A stretch of 64,000 nt of DNA from Ectobacillus sp042610425 (GTDB taxonomy: Bacteria > Bacillota > Bacilli > Bacillales > Bacillaceae_G): NCBI RefSeq assembly GCF_042610425.1, contig NZ_JBGJZM010000001.1:682001-746000 (forward strand), written 5' to 3'. The translations under genes and the position numbers were made by a program. Position 1 is the stretch's first letter, and each line of letters starts with the position of its first letter. The notes under the pieces are model-generated. The model did no database searches. It saw only the letters and a list, made by a program, of their open reading frames with translations, and had not been told where the DNA came from. Shown piece by piece: positions 1 through 8,508 of this stretch.

Positions 1-407
1 ATAATATCCTTTGTATTATCACAAATGGTGATACGGAAGAAGACTTGCGAACGCTTGTCCATGCATTAAAGGAACTTTCAGATGAATGTAGCGACCTTAG
101 AGATATTCATATAGATGCGCCTGTTTTATTGCCGAGCATACCGGTACTTGCCTTAACTCCACGTGATGCATTTTATGCAGAAACCGAAGTAATTCCATTT
201 GAAGAATCAGCTGGTAGAATTATTGCTGAATTTGTTATGGTGTATCCCCCAGGTATTCCTATTTTCATCCCGGGTGAAATGATAACGGAAGAAAATCTAC
301 TATACACGAGAAGAAATCTGGAAGCCGGTCTTCCTGTTAAAGGTGCAGAAGATTATGAATTGCAATCATTACGTGTAATAAAAGAACATAAACATCCCGT
401 TGGCTAA
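1..407 (+). CDS. Orn/Lys/Arg decarboxylase family protein, C-terminal fragment
   Basis: The reading frame is open from base 3, so the gene starts outside the window and about 134 C-terminal residues are visible. They carry the YPPGIPIFIPGE signature of the C-terminal domain of PLP-dependent ornithine/lysine/arginine decarboxylases, the family of B. subtilis SpeA and YaaO. SpeA makes agmatine from arginine for polyamine synthesis. The PLP-binding lysine would lie upstream and cannot be checked, so substrate is undecided. The gene converges on rqcH and ends just before a shared terminator. Confidence 0.85.
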   Translation, partial: NILCIITNGDTEEDLRTLVHALKELSDECSDLRDIHIDAPVLLPSIPVLALTPRDAFYAETEVIPFEESAGRIIAEFVMVYPPGIPIFIPGEMITEENLLYTRRNLEAGLPVKGAEDYELQSLRVIKEHKHPVG

Positions 408-441
408 GTAGAGAAGTATACGATTTTATGAATCAGAACGA

Positions 442-487
442 AATAAACGGATAGAAGCTCTATTTTGAGAGATTCTATCCGTTTATT
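442..487. terminator. Bidirectional terminator between the decarboxylase gene and rqcH
   Basis: A perfect 15-bp inverted repeat, AATAAACGGATAGAA with its complement, is followed by a T-rich run on the plus strand and preceded by A-rich sequence. It abuts the rqcH stop codon, so it can end transcription from both convergent genes. Confidence 0.85.
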
Positions 488-2197
488 TTATTTTTTTAAT
501 CGCATAACAATGTCTGCTTCCGGAGTAACATACACGGTTTGTTGATGATCGTATGTCACGAAACCAAGCTTACCTCCGCTTGGTTTTTTAACATATCGGA
601 TTTTCGTAAAGTCAACTGGTACGGAGCTTGAATGTTTTGCTTTGCTAAAGTAAGCAGCAAGCGTAGCTGCTTCTAAAATAGTTTGTTCACTCGGCTCTGT
701 TGCTCGTATCAGAACATGAGAACCTGGTATATCCTTCGTATGAAGCCATATTTCGTCCCGGCGCGCAAAGCGGTGCGTTAAGTATTCGTTTTGTTTATTA
801 TTCTTACCGATTACAACTTCTGTTCCATCACTGGACGTATAGAAATCAAGAATGGGCTTGCTAACGCTCTTTTTCTTCATTTTTTGTGCTCGTTTGCGTA
901 TATATCCTTCTTCAGCTAACTCTTCCCGAATTTCTTCTATGTCCTTTTGAGAAGCTGATTCCATCTGCTGGAGCAGGCCTTCAAAATATAAAATTTCTTC
1001 CTTCGTTTTTTCGATTTGTTCCATCACGACGGTTACAGAGTTCTTCGCTTTCTGGTATTTGTGAAAATAGGCTTGTGCATTCTCTGATGGCGTTTTTAAT
1101 GGATTTAAAGAAATGGAGATAGTAGCATTTTGTTCGTCATAATAATTGCTAACTTCCGCAACCTTGTCTCCTTTTCGTATGGCATAAATATTTGCCGTTA
1201 TCAATTCACCAAGCAGCTGATAATGGTCAGCCTTTTCTGCACTTTGTAACGTTGCTTGTAACTTCAGTAATTTCTTCTCATTTTTCGCTAATTCATTTTG
1301 CATAAACTTTTCTAAATCATGCGCTTGCTGCTTTACACGATCACGGTTATCTTTACTAAAGAAAAAACGATCTAACAGCTCGCCTAACGTTGCAAATTCC
1401 TTCACTTCTCCTGTTAGATGGGTAAGAGGTAACATATAGAAATATTCCTTGTTACCCGATACAACCATTGTCGGTGTATACTGGTGGTTCTTTAGTTTTT
1501 CTAATGTTTGGAAGAAGGAATTTTCCAAGGCTGTTTCGTTTGCTAACCCAGCTAATGAAAGGATTTCCTTCGTTAATAGAGGAGACATTCCGGAAAATGA
1601 AGCAACTAGTTGTTTGTCCATTTTACCTGCTAAAAAATCAAGTGGTTTGAGAAGGTCTTCCTTTGATTCAATCCGTAACGGATTTTGTTTATGCTGCGAT
1701 GGTGGAGCAATGTAAGTTCCTCCAGCATAAACAGTTCGATATCGATTTACGTTGGCAGAGATGTGTTTTAAACTGTCTAATATTGTGTTGGTATTCGTTT
1801 CTACTAAAATGATGTTACTATGGCGTCCCATAATTTCAATAATTAACGTTTTGAGCGATTCATCGCCAATTTCATTTCGGCTCCTTACCTTAATATGTAC
1901 AATTCGCTCAAGCTCATCTTGCCAAACTTCTTCTATAATACCTCCTTCTAAATGCTTTCGAAGAAGCATACAAAACATAGGGGGGGAAGAAGGCGTATCG
2001 TAGTTTTGAGTGGTAAAGTGCATTCTAGCATAGGTAGGATGTGCTGAGAGAAGCAGCTTACAATTTTTTCTTTGAGAGCGAATGTGTAAAAGAAGCTCGT
2101 ATTTGGATGGCTGATATATTTTTGAAATCCGTCCGGATAAAAGTGGCTCCGCTATTTCATGAACAATGGCTCTAGTAAATAATCCATCAAAGGACAT
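488..2197 (-). CDS. rqcH: RqcH (YloA, NFACT/Rqc2 family) ribosome quality control factor
   Basis: This 569-residue protein belongs to the Rqc2/NEMF/RqcH family, which binds stalled 50S-peptidyl-tRNA complexes and directs C-terminal alanine tailing. It has an N-terminal NFACT-N domain beginning MSFDGLFTRA, a charged coiled-coil middle, and the C-terminal NFACT-R domain with WLHTKDIPGSH. The chosen start at 2197 has an AAAGGAGG site 9 bases upstream; a start 9 codons earlier lacks one. Known B. subtilis tailing residues D97/R98 correspond here to E97/R98 by my count. It is divergent from yloB and monocistronic. Confidence 0.95.
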   Translation of the reverse strand: MSFDGLFTRAIVHEIAEPLLSGRISKIYQPSKYELLLHIRSQRKNCKLLLSAHPTYARMHFTTQNYDTPSSPPMFCMLLRKHLEGGIIEEVWQDELERIVHIKVRSRNEIGDESLKTLIIEIMGRHSNIILVETNTNTILDSLKHISANVNRYRTVYAGGTYIAPPSQHKQNPLRIESKEDLLKPLDFLAGKMDKQLVASFSGMSPLLTKEILSLAGLANETALENSFFQTLEKLKNHQYTPTMVVSGNKEYFYMLPLTHLTGEVKEFATLGELLDRFFFSKDNRDRVKQQAHDLEKFMQNELAKNEKKLLKLQATLQSAEKADHYQLLGELITANIYAIRKGDKVAEVSNYYDEQNATISISLNPLKTPSENAQAYFHKYQKAKNSVTVVMEQIEKTKEEILYFEGLLQQMESASQKDIEEIREELAEEGYIRKRAQKMKKKSVSKPILDFYTSSDGTEVVIGKNNKQNEYLTHRFARRDEIWLHTKDIPGSHVLIRATEPSEQTILEAATLAAYFSKAKHSSSVPVDFTKIRYVKKPSGGKLGFVTYDHQQTVYVTPEADIVMRLKK

Positions 2198-2234
2198 AGT
2201 TGTTTTCCTCCTTTGCAATTCCAACTAATGTTTT

Positions 2235-2263
2235 ATTATAGCATGTTTTAGGACGAGTCTGAA
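2235..2263 (-). promoter_or_regulatory. SigA-type promoter for rqcH
   Basis: On the minus strand TTCAGA is followed after 17 bases by TATAAT, with a TGC extended -10 directly before it. It lies about 40 bases upstream of the rqcH start codon. Confidence 0.7.
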
Positions 2264-2302
2264 TATGCTGTCAGTAGAGAAGAGAAGCTGAGGTGAAATG
2301 AG

Positions 2303-5020
2303 ATGAACTGGTATGAACTGCGTACACATGAAGTAGAAAAGGCAATGAAAACGAATGTGTCGATGGGATTAACAGAGATAGAAGCAAATAATCGCTATAA
2401 ACAATTCGGTTCAAATGATTTGCGTATAACGAAACTTCCATCTGCATGGAGCGTATTTATCGCTCAGTTCAAGGATTTTATGGTTCTCGTTTTACTTGGT
2501 GCAACGATTATTTCTGCGCTACTAGGAGAACTAGTCGATGCTATCGCTATTGTTGCGATTGTCCTAATTAATGGAGTACTTGGCTTTTTTCAAGAGCGTA
2601 AAGCAGAAAAATCACTTGAAGCATTGAAGGAATTAGCATCACCCCAGGTCACGGTTATGCGAAATGGAAAATGGATAAAGATTCCTTCTAAAGGTCTCGT
2701 TAGAGGGGACATCATAAAATTCATGAGTGGTGACCGAATTGGGGCTGATATTCGGGTTGTTGAAGCGACTAGCTTATACATAGAAGAGTCCGCCTTAACG
2801 GGTGAGTCGGTTCCGGTTCAAAAAAAGGTGGAAGCAATAAGCAGTGATCATATAGGGCTCGGGGACCAAATGAATATGGCATTTATGGGTACGATGGTAA
2901 CGAGAGGTTCAGGAATAGGTGTTGTTGTAAATACAGGGATGAATACAGAAATGGGGAAAATTGCTGATTTGCTTCAAAGTGCGGAAGAAAATGAAACTCC
3001 GTTGCAACGACGACTGGAACAGCTTGGTAAAATTTTAATTGTAGTAGCCCTACTGTTAACAGCGCTTGTTGTTGTAATCGGGGTATATCAAGGAAACAAC
3101 ATATATAATATGTTTCTTGCTGGTGTATCCTTAGCGGTGGCGGCAATTCCAGAAGGATTACCAGCAATTGTAACTGTGGCTCTTTCATTAGGTGTCCAGA
3201 GAATGATTAAGAAAAATTCGATTGTTCGTAAATTACCTGCTGTAGAAACACTAGGTTGTGCATCAGTTATTTGTTCTGATAAAACAGGAACGATGACGCA
3301 AAATAAAATGATGGTTACCCATCTTTGGTCTGGTGGAGAGATTTGGAATGTAACAGGAAAAGGGTACATTCCATCGGGAGAATTTATGCAAAATGGTAAA
3401 AAAATCGTACCGACCGGTGTTTCCTCTTTGCAACAATTGTTACAATTTGGGGTGCTTTGCAATAATGCAAATATCGTGAAAAAAAAGAAAGATTATGTGC
3501 TAGACGGAGATCCAACAGAAGGCGCCCTAATTGCAGCTGCCATGAAGGCAGGGTTTACCAGAGATGTGCTACAAGCACAGTATAAGATCGAAAAAGAATT
3601 TCCGTTTGATTCCACTCGTAAAATGATGAGTGTTATTATAAGAGATTCAAAGGGCAAACGGTTTGTCGTGACCAAAGGGGCACCAGACGTTTTGTTACAA
3701 ATATGCAACGGCATATTATGGGGGAATAGAGCGCAATCTATGCCCATTCATAAAACAGAAGTACAAGAAGCCATTTCACATCTTGGTTCAAAAGCGCTGC
3801 GAACGATAGCCATAGCATATAAGCCATTACCTAGCAACGAAGTGATTGTGGATGAACGAGATGCTGAAAAAAACTTATTGTTCGTTGGGTTACAAGGAAT
3901 GATGGACCCACCAAGACCTGAGGTAAAAGCAGCTGTTCAACAATGTAAAGAAGCAGGAATTCGTACGATTATGATTACCGGAGATCATAAAATGACAGCC
4001 ATGGCTATTGCCAAAGAACTTGCGATATTACCAGAGGACGGGAAGGTTGTAGAAGGAGAAGCATTGTCACGTATGTCTGTTGATGAATTAGAAGAAATAG
4101 TAGAAGAAACCTATGTATTTGCTCGTGTATCACCAGAGCATAAACTGAAAATTGTAAGAGCTCTGCAAAATCGAAATCATATTGTAGCCATGACCGGGGA
4201 TGGTGTAAACGACGCTCCTGCGATTAAAGCATCTGATATTGGAATCGCAATGGGCATTTCTGGAACAGATGTGGCAAAGGAAGCATCTTCACTCATTTTA
4301 CTCGATGATAACTTTGCTACGATTAAAGAAGCAATTGAGGAGGGCCGCAATATCTATGAAAATATTCGAAAATTTATTCGATATTTGCTAGCTTCTAATG
4401 TAGGAGAAATTCTTGTAATGTTATTTGCGATGCTATTAGCACTTCCGCTTCCTCTAGTTCCCATTCAAATATTATTAGTGAATCTCGTGACAGATGGTCT
4501 TCCGGCGATGGCTTTAGGTCTAGATGCACCAGAAGAAGATGTAATGAAGAGAAAACCTCGCCATCCTAAAGAAGGGGTGTTTTCTAGAGGATTAGGATGG
4601 AAAATCATAAGTAGAGGTTTTTTAATTGGATTTGTAACGCTTCTTTCTTTCATCATTTCAAATAATCAAAATCCAAACGATCTAAATTACGCACAAACTG
4701 TTACATTCGCTACTCTCGTTTTATCTCAGCTTATACTCGTATTTGATTGCCGGAGTGAACATTCTATCTTTCATCGTAATCCATTTGGCAACTTATACGT
4801 AGTAGGTGCAGTATTCTTATCGATGCTTGTTATGCTCGCTGTTATTTATTATGAGCCGCTTCAATTAATCTTTAATACGCGTCCAATAGAGGCTAGAGAC
4901 TGGCTTTTAATTGGTGCACTATCAGCGATTCCAACCTTTTTATTAGTTGGTTCTATATTTACGAAGCATAAAATGAAAAAAAGACCCCTCTTTATGAAAG
5001 GAGAAGTGAACTATAAATAG
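2303..5020 (+). CDS. yloB: YloB-type calcium-transporting P-type ATPase
   Basis: This 905-residue P2A ATPase is predicted to pump Ca2+ across the cell membrane. Visible motifs are TGES at residues 166-169 (dephosphorylation), PEGLPA in M4 with E284 (ion ligand region), the phosphorylated aspartate D326 in DKTGT, and the hinge TGDGVNDAP from residue 631. Hydrophobic segments flank these in the usual 10-helix layout. B. subtilis YloB is about 890 residues, so the gene is complete. The start follows GAGGTGAA. A strong terminator follows, so it is probably a single-gene unit. In B. subtilis YloB is linked to germination and spore resistance; Ca2+ specificity is from family similarity. Confidence 0.95.
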   Translation: MNWYELRTHEVEKAMKTNVSMGLTEIEANNRYKQFGSNDLRITKLPSAWSVFIAQFKDFMVLVLLGATIISALLGELVDAIAIVAIVLINGVLGFFQERKAEKSLEALKELASPQVTVMRNGKWIKIPSKGLVRGDIIKFMSGDRIGADIRVVEATSLYIEESALTGESVPVQKKVEAISSDHIGLGDQMNMAFMGTMVTRGSGIGVVVNTGMNTEMGKIADLLQSAEENETPLQRRLEQLGKILIVVALLLTALVVVIGVYQGNNIYNMFLAGVSLAVAAIPEGLPAIVTVALSLGVQRMIKKNSIVRKLPAVETLGCASVICSDKTGTMTQNKMMVTHLWSGGEIWNVTGKGYIPSGEFMQNGKKIVPTGVSSLQQLLQFGVLCNNANIVKKKKDYVLDGDPTEGALIAAAMKAGFTRDVLQAQYKIEKEFPFDSTRKMMSVIIRDSKGKRFVVTKGAPDVLLQICNGILWGNRAQSMPIHKTEVQEAISHLGSKALRTIAIAYKPLPSNEVIVDERDAEKNLLFVGLQGMMDPPRPEVKAAVQQCKEAGIRTIMITGDHKMTAMAIAKELAILPEDGKVVEGEALSRMSVDELEEIVEETYVFARVSPEHKLKIVRALQNRNHIVAMTGDGVNDAPAIKASDIGIAMGISGTDVAKEASSLILLDDNFATIKEAIEEGRNIYENIRKFIRYLLASNVGEILVMLFAMLLALPLPLVPIQILLVNLVTDGLPAMALGLDAPEEDVMKRKPRHPKEGVFSRGLGWKIISRGFLIGFVTLLSFIISNNQNPNDLNYAQTVTFATLVLSQLILVFDCRSEHSIFHRNPFGNLYVVGAVFLSMLVMLAVIYYEPLQLIFNTRPIEARDWLLIGALSAIPTFLLVGSIFTKHKMKKRPLFMKGEVNYK

Positions 5021-5054
5021 TCAAGGCAATGCAAATATGTTATTATTTTATATG

Positions 5055-5086
5055 GTAGTAGAGAAACAATCTCTATTACCTTTTTC
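5055..5086 (+). terminator. Terminator after yloB
   Basis: GGTAGTAGAGA and TCTCTATTACC form an 11-base stem with one internal mismatch and an AACAA loop, followed by TTTTT. Confidence 0.85.
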
Positions 5087-5118
5087 GTTAAGAGATATCA
5101 TTATTTGGATGTGATAAG

Positions 5119-5994
5119 ATGATTTCGAGTATGACAGGATTTGGACGAGCAAAGATAGAGCGGAATGCATTTGTAATTACTGTAGAAATGAAATCGGTTA
5201 ATCACCGCTTCTTAGAAACTAATATACGACTGCCAAGACATTTGATGATCTTTGAAGATAAGGTGAAAAAGGTAATCGCTTCCAATGTACGTCGGGGACG
5301 GATTGAAGTTTCGATTTCGGTTGAAGGAGAAGGACTTGTTGAAAGAAAGTTGCGGGTAGATTGGGAGCTATTAGAGCAGTACAAGGAAATCATGGTTTTA
5401 GCAGGTAATAAATTTAACTTACCTACTACCATTACCACGCAACAGCTATTAGCAATGCCTGACGTTACTTCAATTGAAGAAGCTGAAAAAATAGATGAAG
5501 AGTTTGAAGGAAGTTTGTATGAAGCAGTATCTTTGGCCGTGACCATGATGAAGGGGATGCGAGATAGAGAAGGAATACAGCTACACAATGACTTACTGAA
5601 ACGCATTGAAATAATTGAAAACTGTGTTCAGAGTATTACTCCACTCTCATCGGTTGTCGTACAAAAATACCGGGAACGGTTAGCAGCAAGGTTGAAAGAA
5701 ATAGGAAGTGTGGAGTTCGATGAACAACGAATTCTAACAGAAGTAACACTATTTGCAGATCGTTGTGATATTCATGAAGAATTGGTAAGGTTACAAAGCC
5801 ATTTTGAACAATTTCGTGAAACGTTGGAAAGCAATGAAGCCATTGGTCGTAAGCTTGATTTTCTCGTTCAAGAAATGCATCGTGAAATGAATACAATCGG
5901 ATCAAAAGCAAATGATGGAACTATTTCAAAATATGTTGTAGAAATGAAAAATAACCTTGAAAAAATCCGAGAACAGGTACAGAATATTGAATAG
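5119..5994 (+). CDS. yloC: YicC/YloC family endoribonuclease
   Basis: This 291-residue protein begins MISSMTGFGRA, the hallmark of the YicC/YloC family. It ends with the conserved stretch containing NTIGSKANDGTISK and a helical tail. E. coli YicC has been reported to be an endoribonuclease acting on small RNA; the Bacillus role is less clear. The gene starts 33 bases after the yloB terminator and leads into remA, gmk and rpoZ, the usual Bacillus order. No strong Shine-Dalgarno is visible (GGATGTG). The family assignment is firm and the exact substrate unknown. Confidence 0.93.
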   Translation: MISSMTGFGRAKIERNAFVITVEMKSVNHRFLETNIRLPRHLMIFEDKVKKVIASNVRRGRIEVSISVEGEGLVERKLRVDWELLEQYKEIMVLAGNKFNLPTTITTQQLLAMPDVTSIEEAEKIDEEFEGSLYEAVSLAVTMMKGMRDREGIQLHNDLLKRIEIIENCVQSITPLSSVVVQKYRERLAARLKEIGSVEFDEQRILTEVTLFADRCDIHEELVRLQSHFEQFRETLESNEAIGRKLDFLVQEMHREMNTIGSKANDGTISKYVVEMKNNLEKIREQVQNIE

Positions 5995-6049
5995 CTGTCT
6001 ATACAGTTTAGTAGCTTAGGAATACGGTTAGACTTACTAGGAGGCACAG

Positions 6050-6331
6050 GTGACCATGTTGCAATTTTTGAATATAGGATACGGAAATATCGTGTCTGCT
6101 CATCGTATCATTGCGATCGTCAGTCCAGAATCAGCACCTATTAAGCGTCTTGTGCAAGAAGGACGTGAGCAAAACATTCTGTTAGATGCAACGTACGGTC
6201 GGAAAACAAGAGCCGTTATCATTATGGATGACGGGCATATTGTACTCAGCCCCATTCAGCCGGAAACAATCGCTCAAAGGTTAAATTCAAGCAACAAGGA
6301 CGACAAAGAAGAGATTAGTGACGAAGGGTAG
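6050..6331 (+). CDS. remA: RemA (YlzA) extracellular matrix regulator
   Basis: This small protein of 91-93 residues contains NIGYGNIVS and the SPESAPIKR and DATYGRKTRAVI blocks that define RemA/DUF370. In B. subtilis RemA is a DNA-binding activator of biofilm matrix operons and osmoprotection genes. AGGAGG at 6039-6044 precedes both a GTG at 6050 and an ATG at 6056. The GTG has the shorter 5-base spacing and the ATG an 11-base spacing, so the start is uncertain by two codons. Its end overlaps the longest possible gmk frame but not the preferred gmk start. Confidence 0.95.
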   Translation: MTMLQFLNIGYGNIVSAHRIIAIVSPESAPIKRLVQEGREQNILLDATYGRKTRAVIIMDDGHIVLSPIQPETIAQRLNSSNKDDKEEISDEG

Positions 6332-6344
6332 GGTTTACATACAT

Positions 6345-6962
6345 ATGAGAAGAGGAAGAGGATTTCTGATTGTACTTTCTGGACCTTCAGGAGTAGGGAA
6401 GGGTACAGTTCGGAAAGCATTGTTTGAACAGAAGGATATTCAATTGCATTACTCTGTGTCTGCTACGACGAGAAAACCACGCGAAGGTGAAGTAAACGGT
6501 GTAGATTATTTCTTTAAAACAAGAGAAGAATTTGAAGAAATGATCGCAAAAAATGGCCTTTTAGAATGGGCGAAATTTGTTGATAACTACTATGGAACAC
6601 CCATTGATTATGTGGAAAAAACATTGCAAGAAGGAAAAGATGTTTTTTTAGAAATTGAAGTACAAGGAGCAATGCAAGTTAAGAAAGCTTTTCCAGATGG
6701 CGTGTTTATCTTTTTAGCTCCTCCAAGTTTGTCTGAATTAAAAAATCGTATCGTATCACGCGGAACTGAGACTGAAGATGTTATTCAAGATCGCTTAACA
6801 GTTGCGAAGGAAGAAATTGACATGATGGACGCCTATGACTATGTCGTTGAGAATGACGAAGTAGAACTAGCTTGCGAGCGGATTAAGGCAATCGTTATGA
6901 GTGAACATTGCCGCCGTGAGAGAATTGCCAAGTATTATAAACAAATGACGGAGGTTGATTAA
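6345..6962 (+). CDS. gmk: Guanylate kinase
   Basis: The enzyme phosphorylates GMP to GDP with ATP. The 205-residue protein has the P-loop GPSGVGKGT about 10 residues from the start, the GMP-binding segment SATTRKPREGEV, and the lid around RGTETEDVI. Starting at the ATG at 6345 gives the size I recall for cereus-group Gmk; upstream in-frame codons lack a ribosome binding site. It is 13 bases after remA and 2 bases before rpoZ, so the three genes are likely cotranscribed. It also matters for keeping GTP in balance during the stringent response. Confidence 0.96.
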   Translation: MRRGRGFLIVLSGPSGVGKGTVRKALFEQKDIQLHYSVSATTRKPREGEVNGVDYFFKTREEFEEMIAKNGLLEWAKFVDNYYGTPIDYVEKTLQEGKDVFLEIEVQGAMQVKKAFPDGVFIFLAPPSLSELKNRIVSRGTETEDVIQDRLTVAKEEIDMMDAYDYVVENDEVELACERIKAIVMSEHCRRERIAKYYKQMTEVD

Positions 6963-6964
6963 AT

Positions 6965-7177
6965 ATGTTATATCCATCTATAGACTCTTTATTACAAAAA
7001 ATTGATAGCAAGTACACGTTAGTTACGGTAGCATCTAAGCGTGCTCGTGAAATGCAAGAAAAACACGATTGCATGGTTGAAAATCCTGTCTCTGATAAAT
7101 GTGTAGGTAAAGCATTAGAAGAAATTGAAGCAAAGATTTTAAATTTTGAACCATATGGAGAAAAGAGTCCGAAATAA
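6965..7177 (+). CDS. rpoZ: RNA polymerase omega subunit
   Basis: This 70-residue protein begins MLYPSIDSLLQKIDSKYTL and contains the omega core VTVASKRAREM. Omega binds the C-terminal region of beta-prime and aids assembly of RNA polymerase. It starts 2 bases after gmk, the normal Bacillus arrangement, with GGAGG inside the end of gmk as its ribosome binding site. An intrinsic terminator follows. Confidence 0.96.
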   Translation: MLYPSIDSLLQKIDSKYTLVTVASKRAREMQEKHDCMVENPVSDKCVGKALEEIEAKILNFEPYGEKSPK

Positions 7178-7213
7178 GACGATTCTCTTTTCATTCAAAC
7201 CATTTTAGTGACG

Positions 7214-7246
7214 ACAACCTATTCACACTTAGGTTGTTATTTTTTT
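7214..7246 (+). terminator. Terminator after rpoZ
   Basis: ACAACCTA and TAGGTTGT form a perfect 8-bp stem around an 8-base loop, followed by TATTTTTTT. It sits about 60 bases upstream of coaBC, so coaBC needs read-through or its own promoter. Confidence 0.85.
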
Positions 7247-7305
7247 ACGATAGGGAATCTCCAAATTGGAGAAGTTTCATTTTAAGAGAAATGGGGCGAA
7301 ATAAA

Positions 7306-8508
7306 ATGTTAAAAGGAAAGAAAATTTTATTATGTGTTTCTGGTGGAATAGCTGTTTTTAAGGCGGCAGCTTTAACGAGTAAACTTACGCAAGCTGGTGC
7401 AATCGTAAAGGTTATTATGACAGAATCTGCACGTAAGTTTGTTACGCCACTTACTTTTCAAGCCTTATCACGTCATGATGTGTATACCGATACATTTGAT
7501 GAAAAGGATTCTTCAGTAATCGCGCATATTGATTTAGCTGATTGGGCTGATCTTACCTTAATTGCTCCAGCTACTGCAAACGTAATAGGAAAGCTGGCAA
7601 ATGGTCTTGCTGATGATATGATGTCTACTACGTTACTCGCTGTAACATCACCTATCTTTATTGCACCAGCTATGAATGTACATATGTATGAGAACCCTGC
7701 GGTTCAAAAAAACATAAAAACGTTGGAGCAATTTGGCTACCATTTTATTGAACCCAATGAAGGTTTTCTAGCATGTGGATATGTGGCTAAAGGCCGGATG
7801 GAGGAGCCCGAGACGATTGTTGCCATGCTTGAAACGTTTGTTTCTCGTGATTTACCACTACAAGGCAAACGAATTCTCATTACAGCAGGTCCTACCCGTG
7901 AAAGAATTGATCCGGTTCGATTTATGACGAACTTTTCTTCTGGGAAAATGGGATATTCCATAGCGGATGAAGCAGTACAGAGCGGGGCTGAGGTTATTTT
8001 AATTTCAGGTCCGACCAATCTACAACCTCCTGCGGGTGTCCGTGTAGTGAACGTAGAATCAGCGGAAGATATGCTACGCGCTGTATTGAATGAGTATGAT
8101 GCGGTGGATGCAGTTATTAAAACAGCTGCGGTAGCTGATTATCGTCCGAAAATAGTTCATAAGGAAAAAATGAAGAAAAAGGCAGACGATCTTACACTTG
8201 AATTAGAAAGAACACCAGATATTTTAAAAATACTTGGCGAACGAAAAACGAAGCAAACGCTAGTAGGATTTGCTGCTGAAACAAATAAAGTAGAAGAATA
8301 TGCAAAAGGAAAGCTAGCATCAAAAAATTTAGATATGATTGTTGCTAACAATGTATTAGCTGAGGGTGCGGGTTTTGGAACGGATACAAATATTGTCACG
8401 ATGTACAAGCGAAATGGGGAAATTGTTTCTCTTCCTAAGTTAAGCAAGCAACAGGTAGCCACACATATTTTAACGGAACTCAGCAATCTCTTAGGTGAGA
8501 AAGTATGA
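7306..8508 (+). CDS. coaBC: Bifunctional phosphopantothenoylcysteine decarboxylase / phosphopantothenate-cysteine ligase
   Basis: CoaBC carries out two steps of coenzyme A synthesis: joining cysteine to 4'-phosphopantothenate and decarboxylating the product. The N-terminal flavoprotein half has SGGIAVFKAA, PAMNVHMYENP and ACGYVAKGRM with the catalytic cysteine region. The C-terminal synthetase half starts near GKRILITAGPTRERIDPVRF and has KTAAVADYRPK. The ATG at 7306 gives 400 residues, matching cereus-group CoaBC, and a weak GGGGCGAA site precedes it. The stop overlaps the priA start by four bases (ATGA), which suggests translational coupling. Confidence 0.96.
   Translation: MLKGKKILLCVSGGIAVFKAAALTSKLTQAGAIVKVIMTESARKFVTPLTFQALSRHDVYTDTFDEKDSSVIAHIDLADWADLTLIAPATANVIGKLANGLADDMMSTTLLAVTSPIFIAPAMNVHMYENPAVQKNIKTLEQFGYHFIEPNEGFLACGYVAKGRMEEPETIVAMLETFVSRDLPLQGKRILITAGPTRERIDPVRFMTNFSSGKMGYSIADEAVQSGAEVILISGPTNLQPPAGVRVVNVESAEDMLRAVLNEYDAVDAVIKTAAVADYRPKIVHKEKMKKKADDLTLELERTPDILKILGERKTKQTLVGFAAETNKVEEYAKGKLASKNLDMIVANNVLAEGAGFGTDTNIVTMYKRNGEIVSLPKLSKQQVATHILTELSNLLGEKV

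Noticed and set aside
5202..5606. Minus-strand open frame of 134 codons opposite yloC
   Set aside because: It lies wholly inside a firmly identified gene, has no family resemblance or ribosome binding site, and its composition follows the opposite strand.
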